From: RGIG1681 sp045596905
GTDB taxonomy: Bacteria; Bacillota; Clostridia; Christensenellales; UBA1242
Length of the DNA stretch: 16,432 nt
Direction of reading: 5' to 3'
NCBI GenBank assembly: GCA_045596905.1
Contig: JAZODG010000028.1
Span: forward strand, 1 to 16,432
Numbering within the stretch: the stretch's first letter is position 1; each line of letters opens with the position of its first letter. This document shows, piece after piece, positions 13,109-16,432 of this stretch. The notes beneath the pieces were generated by a model. That model was not told the DNA's origin, ran no database searches, and saw only the letters and a list, made by a program, of their open reading frames with translations. A program made the translations under genes and the position numbers.

Positions 13109-13951
13109 ATGAAAATAGCACTTTCTACAGAATCAACCTGCGACTTACCAAAGGAGCTTTTAGAAAAATATAAATTAGAAATGATTCCATACAGCGTTAT
13201 CATCGGCGATGATGTTGTTGAAGATAATGCAGACGTTCCTGCAAGAATTTTTGAATATGTTGAAGCAACAAAAAAATTACCACAAACAAGTGCAATCAAT
13301 GAAGAACAATATAAAGAATACTTTTTAGGTTTGCTTAAAAACTATGATGCAGTTGTTCACATTTCACTTTCAAGTGGTTTGACTTCATCAACAGCACATG
13401 CTCAATCAGTTGCCCAAGGACTTAAAAATGTTTATGTTATTGACTCAAAGTCACTTTCAACTGGTATTGCACTTTTGTGTATCTATGCAAGACAACTTAT
13501 TGATGACGGCGAAGAGCTTGAAACAGTTGTTGAAAAAGTAACAGCAAGAGTTCCATATGTTCAAGCAAGCTTTATTGTTGAAAGACTTGATTATCTTTAT
13601 AAAGGTGGCAGATGCAGTAAGCTTGCACTCTTTGGCGCAAACCTTTTGAAGATTCGTCCACAAATTGTTGTTAAGAATGGAACAATGTCTCCAGCAAAAA
13701 AATACCGTGGCAAGATAGAAAAAGTTATCAAAGATTATTGCGCTGACACTCTTGAAGAGTTTAATACTCCAGATAAAAAAGTTGCATTCATCACACACAC
13801 AACTACAACACCTGAAATGATTGAGAATGCCAAAATAGCACTTCAAGAAGCTGGTTTTGAAGAAATTTATGACACAACTGCAGGTGGAACAATCACTGCA
13901 CACTGTGGCGAACACGTTCTTGGTATTTTATATTTGAACGATGGTGAATAA
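13109..13951 (+). CDS. DegV family fatty-acid-binding protein
   Basis: A 280-residue cytosolic DegV protein. Members bind a fatty acid and, in several Firmicutes, act as FakB subunits that present it to the FakA kinase for phosphorylation. Visible family features: STESTCDLP (6-14) after the first strand, the PQTSAIN element (59-65) that contacts the carboxylate, SLSSGLTSS (86-94), and the RLDYLYKGGRCSK region (159-171). The ATG at 13109 has AAGGAG 8 nt upstream. The frame extends back to an upstream start at 12953, but that would overlap the promoter and has no ribosome binding site. No fakA homologue is in the window. Monocistronic. Confidence 0.9.
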   Translation: MKIALSTESTCDLPKELLEKYKLEMIPYSVIIGDDVVEDNADVPARIFEYVEATKKLPQTSAINEEQYKEYFLGLLKNYDAVVHISLSSGLTSSTAHAQSVAQGLKNVYVIDSKSLSTGIALLCIYARQLIDDGEELETVVEKVTARVPYVQASFIVERLDYLYKGGRCSKLALFGANLLKIRPQIVVKNGTMSPAKKYRGKIEKVIKDYCADTLEEFNTPDKKVAFITHTTTTPEMIENAKIALQEAGFEEIYDTTAGGTITAHCGEHVLGILYLNDGE

Positions 13952-13965
13952 TAAAATAAACAATA

Positions 13966-13998
13966 AAAAAGGTTGAGACGATTTGTCTCAACCTTTTT
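13966..13998. terminator. Strong bidirectional terminator after degV
   Basis: A 14-bp perfect stem (AAAAAGGTTGAGAC 13966-13979 with 13985-13998) closes a GATTT loop. A and T tracts on either side serve both degV and the convergent DUF1097 gene, whose stop is at 14002. Confidence 0.92.
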
Positions 13999-14001
13999 GT
14001 T

Positions 14002-14535
14002 TTAGTCGATTTTGTTTTGTTCTTTTTCTCTTCCGAAGTATGTGCACAAATATCCTGCAATCAATCCAAACAAACTATAAATTAAGATTATTCCTAATTG
14101 CAAGAACGCATCTGAAACTGTCACAGGGAACAATGAAACTCCAAGCCCACTAAATGTTAAAAACACTCCCATAAAGATTCCTGAAATTGAATGTAACCAG
14201 AACTTTTTGAAGTGAACAAAAAACATCATTGCACCATTTGCTAAAAATACAAACAAGAGTCCTGAGATTGATATTCCAAAAACTGAACCAGCAAAAAAGC
14301 TAGATGAGTGGAACATTAAACAACCAAACAAGAAACCAACAATGTTTCCAATCAATGCCTGTATTCTATCTTTTAAACTTACGCTATAAAAGATTGTCCA
14401 AGACACAAATGCAACCCACATAAATGAGCCACCAGCAACTAAAGCATTGCCTAAGAAGTTATCAACTATATAAATGCAGCTTGCAATAATAGCAACAACC
14501 AATGGCATTTTTAAATACTTCCATGTTTTATTCAT
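14002..14535 (-). CDS. DUF1097 family membrane protein
   Basis: A 177-residue protein with about five or six hydrophobic segments (roughly 10-29, 36-52, 59-76, 83-106, 113-136, 143-165), ending in a short charged tail. Its pattern fits the DUF1097 family (the same family as E. coli YcdZ): a GGSFMWVAFVSWTIFYS segment (35-51) followed by a loop and GNIVGFLFG (63-71). Location: cytoplasmic membrane. Transport or other function is not established for this family. AAGGAGAT lies 6 nt before the ATG. Transcribed alone from the promoter upstream at 14560-14589. Confidence 0.75.
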   Translation of the reverse strand: MNKTWKYLKMPLVVAIIASCIYIVDNFLGNALVAGGSFMWVAFVSWTIFYSVSLKDRIQALIGNIVGFLFGCLMFHSSSFFAGSVFGISISGLLFVFLANGAMMFFVHFKKFWLHSISGIFMGVFLTFSGLGVSLFPVTVSDAFLQLGIILIYSLFGLIAGYLCTYFGREKEQNKID

Positions 14536-14559
14536 ATTCTATCTCCTTTTTAGGATTTT

Positions 14560-14589
14560 ATAATAAATAAAAATTGAAAGCATTGTCAA
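14560..14589 (-). promoter_or_regulatory. Promoter of the DUF1097 gene
   Basis: TTGACA on the minus strand (14584-14589) with TATTAT (14560-14565) at an 18-nt spacer. A TATAAA is available 3 nt further on as an alternative -10. Confidence 0.6.
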
Positions 14590-14614
14590 CAAAAAAACAT
14601 ATAAACCAAAACAA

Positions 14615-14642
14615 AAAGGCGAAAGCAGAAATGCTTTCGTCT
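14615..14642 (-). terminator. Terminator of the ABC-2 permease operon
   Basis: CGAAAGCA/TGCTTTCG (14620-14627 with 14632-14639), 4-nt loop, extended by AAAG/CTTT after one mismatch. On the minus strand a T tract follows (plus-strand A run 14613-14617). Located just after the stop of the eight-helix membrane protein gene. Confidence 0.8.
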
Positions 14643-14646
14643 TTGA

Positions 14647-15549
14647 TTACTCAGTTGTTGTTTCTTTTATTGCCTTAAGTTTTTTTGAACCCTTAACAAT
14701 CATAATAACTGCCATGGTGACCACTAAACCAATAACCACTGCTCCTGAAATTGGAAGCAATATTTTGCTAAGCAAAACAGTTTCTTCTCCACCAAAAGTT
14801 GTGAGCATTGTTGTTTCTAAAGTGAACATTGAAACCACTGCTGCTGTGAGTGAAATCGTCTTTGACGCTGAATAAACAGGGCTGTTATATTTTTTATATC
14901 TTACTAAGTTGATTATTGCAAAAGTTAAAGTAAAGAATGTGTAAGCTGCGATGGCAATTGTTGTTATCATATGATGAATAAATGTTTTGTTCATTGAAAC
15001 AATAAATGCAACGATCACAGCCAAAGCCAAGTTCATAAACAGCAAAAGCCAACCACAAACAACATGTCTTTTAAGTTCAATTTCAGCTTCTTCATTAGCG
15101 TTATATTTTCTTGTGTGTTTGAGTAAAAAGAAACGCATAACACCAAGCATAACATAATAAGCAAACATTGAATAAAACCAAAGTGACTTATAAATAAAAC
15201 CCAACACCAACTGAAAAACTGCAAACAAAATATTCCATACAAGCGAACCATATAATGACGCATTCATTCTCAAACGAACGTCTGAAAACCATTTTTGCAT
15301 ATACTTGTTTTCACGCTTGAATGTCTTAAAAAACGCAATCATTTTTGGAATCCTAAAGCAAATCACTAAAAGCTCATAAAACGATAACAAATAAGCAAAT
15401 ATTGAAAGAATTGACTCTGTTCCTAAATACACAAATGCTAAAACCAAACACGCAACAGAAATCGGCAGCAAACAAATGATTACTGCAATGTGTGGATATA
15501 ATAATCTTAAACCAATCTTTTTCCAATCAATTTTCTTTTTTTCTTCCAT
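14647..15549 (-). CDS. Polytopic membrane protein of unknown function
   Basis: About 300 residues with eight likely membrane helices (near 19-42, 46-66, 100-120, 124-145, 163-187, 192-216, 228-250, 262-287), a charged N-terminus (EEKKKIDWKK) and a short Lys/Glu-rich C-terminal tail. I do not recognise a family and see no catalytic motif. Two ATGs are adjacent; the second (15549) is 5 nt from AGGAG at 15555-15559, the first only 2 nt, so I prefer the second. It follows the ABC-2 permease by about 50 nt on the same strand and shares its terminator, which suggests a role with that transporter, for example as a partner membrane subunit or immunity-type protein. That is inference. Confidence 0.75.
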   Translation of the reverse strand: MEEKKKIDWKKIGLRLLYPHIAVIICLLPISVACLVLAFVYLGTESILSIFAYLLSFYELLVICFRIPKMIAFFKTFKRENKYMQKWFSDVRLRMNASLYGSLVWNILFAVFQLVLGFIYKSLWFYSMFAYYVMLGVMRFFLLKHTRKYNANEEAEIELKRHVVCGWLLLFMNLALAVIVAFIVSMNKTFIHHMITTIAIAAYTFFTLTFAIINLVRYKKYNSPVYSASKTISLTAAVVSMFTLETTMLTTFGGEETVLLSKILLPISGAVVIGLVVTMAVIMIVKGSKKLKAIKETTTE

Positions 15550-15601
15550 CATGGCTCCTATTATACAATGCCTTAGCTAAGCATCTCTGCTCCGCTTTTG
15601 A

Positions 15602-16405
15602 TTAAACTAAACTAGATTTTTCAAGTATTGCTTTGCTTCCAAAACCAATACCGACAGCAAACATTGCACCTCCCACAAGACATAAAATCAAGTGAACAAT
15701 GCTGGCATTCAATGGAGTGATTATAGGAATCATCATAAACATGAGCATTCCGATACCAAACGCCATCAAAAATGAAAGCCATATTTTTTGTTTTGCAAAC
15801 ACGCTTGCCAAAATGTATATTGCCACAAAAATCATCATTAATGCAATTTTTGAAAGCATACTCATGACCACATTAAAGACTGTTGCGCCTTCAAGTGTAA
15901 ACGGCAAACCTGCAAACTTTCCACCAATCATTGCTCCGATAAAGAACGCAACAAGCATCGCTGCACCTGCAATAAAGCAAACGATTGTTTTTGAAATAAC
16001 ATAGTCGCTTTTTTTGCTTCTGACAGTGAAAAGATTTTTTGCATAACCACTTCTAAAGTCTTCACCAACAAACAAGCAAACAAACACAGCAACTATAAAG
16101 AATAACATATTTATGTTGCACATACTTGTGATATCCATAGCCATGGCTTGGTTGCCACCACTAACAGAGCCAATAATTTGCCATACATTTTTGAACCCTT
16201 CTATAACGGTTTCTTCACCGGTTTGTGGATTAACTGAAACGGTACCGTCCATCATGGTAGTCATAACCAAAATCAAGATAGGCATAACAAGTGCAATGCC
16301 AACCATTAAATAAAACAGTGTTGAAGTGAACATTCTTCTAAGGTCCACACCAAGCATGCTGTTTAGTCTTTTCTTGAATGTGTTTTTTTCAAATTTAACT
16401 GACAT
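15602..16405 (-). CDS. ABC-2 type transporter permease
   Basis: A 267-residue integral membrane protein with about six helices: one near 28-50, then a large extracytoplasmic loop (51-98), then 100-114, 137-161, 185-205, 208-229 and 234-256. The segment FVGEDFRSGYAKNLFTVRSKKSDYVISK (112-139) is the cytoplasmic coupling region typical of ABC-2 permeases of Firmicutes, often found in bacitracin/lantibiotic-type efflux or export systems. The ATG at 16405 has an AAGGGGG ribosome binding site upstream, inside the end of the preceding gene. The ATPase is expected just outside the right edge. Substrate unknown. Confidence 0.85.
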   Translation of the reverse strand: MSVKFEKNTFKKRLNSMLGVDLRRMFTSTLFYLMVGIALVMPILILVMTTMMDGTVSVNPQTGEETVIEGFKNVWQIIGSVSGGNQAMAMDITSMCNINMLFFIVAVFVCLFVGEDFRSGYAKNLFTVRSKKSDYVISKTIVCFIAGAAMLVAFFIGAMIGGKFAGLPFTLEGATVFNVVMSMLSKIALMMIFVAIYILASVFAKQKIWLSFLMAFGIGMLMFMMIPIITPLNASIVHLILCLVGGAMFAVGIGFGSKAILEKSSLV

Positions 16406-16406
16406 A

Positions 16407-16432
16407 TTATTTATTACCCCCTTCTGCCATAA
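16407..16432 (-). CDS. C-terminal end of an upstream gene (partial)
   Basis: One minus-strand frame entering from the right edge reads MAEGGNK then stop at 16407-16409, one nt before the permease ATG. The tight spacing and the ribosome binding site embedded in its last codons fit the end of a cotranscribed gene, probably another ABC transporter subunit. Only seven codons are visible, so this is tentative. Confidence 0.35.

Noticed and set aside
15561..15566. TATAAT promoter directly before the eight-helix protein gene
   Set aside because: It would place the transcription start at or after the ribosome binding site, and no -35 is present; cotranscription with the permease is simpler.
1..16432. 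CRISPR array, IS element or prophage remnants
   Set aside because: No regularly spaced direct repeats, transposase or integrase motifs, or target-site duplications were seen, including around the tRNA.

Overview
The window reads as chromosomal DNA of a low-G+C, fermentative, anaerobic member of the Bacillota (Clostridia-like). Evidence: A/T-rich intergenic DNA, strong AAGGAG-type ribosome binding sites, many sigma-A promoters with 17-nt spacers, dense intrinsic terminators, a glycyl-radical pyruvate formate-lyase with its activase, a FucO-type iron alcohol dehydrogenase, an EpsG-type membrane protein and a DegV protein. No genus can be named from the sequence alone. UGA is not read as sense in any gene examined. 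No IS element, CRISPR array, phage gene or integrase was found.

Layout, left to right. (1) 1-1540: a partial unknown gene, then a two-gene minus-strand unit encoding dUTPase and a CYTH-fold protein whose active-site signature looks degenerate. (2) 1594-2806: a lone epsG-like gene on the plus strand, sharing a bidirectional terminator with the next minus-strand unit. (3) 2804-6060: pflB and pflA on the minus strand, separated by a terminator-like hairpin. pflB is preceded by a weak-(-35) promoter with inverted repeats at and after the start point, in a very A/T-rich block. (4) 6094-6831: a divergent HAD-family hydrolase. (5) 6835-9472: a four-gene minus-strand operon (membrane protein, DUF1653 protein, Cys-rich flavoprotein, lactaldehyde-reductase-like alcohol dehydrogenase) driven by an extended -10 promoter. 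(6) 9536-9734: tRNA-Arg(CCT) with its own promoter, an unusual leader hairpin and a terminator. (7) 9742-12929: an SDR oxidoreductase (FabG-like) and the RNA-binding protein Tex, both minus strand, each with its own promoter. (8) 13052-13998: degV with a consensus promoter and a strong terminator. (9) 14002-16432: a DUF1097 membrane protein, then an unknown eight-helix membrane protein and an ABC-2 permease that continues an operon beyond the right edge.

Functionally, the pfl genes and the FucO-like enzyme are a fermentation core: pyruvate cleavage to acetyl-CoA and formate, and NADH re-oxidation on aldehydes. dUTPase, Tex and tRNA-Arg are housekeeping. Nothing here is compelling proof of a new system. 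The observations most worth a second look are the regulatory architecture around pflB/pflA, the hairpin leader of the tRNA, the CYTH protein with altered catalytic positions, and the conserved-looking but unassigned membrane proteins.
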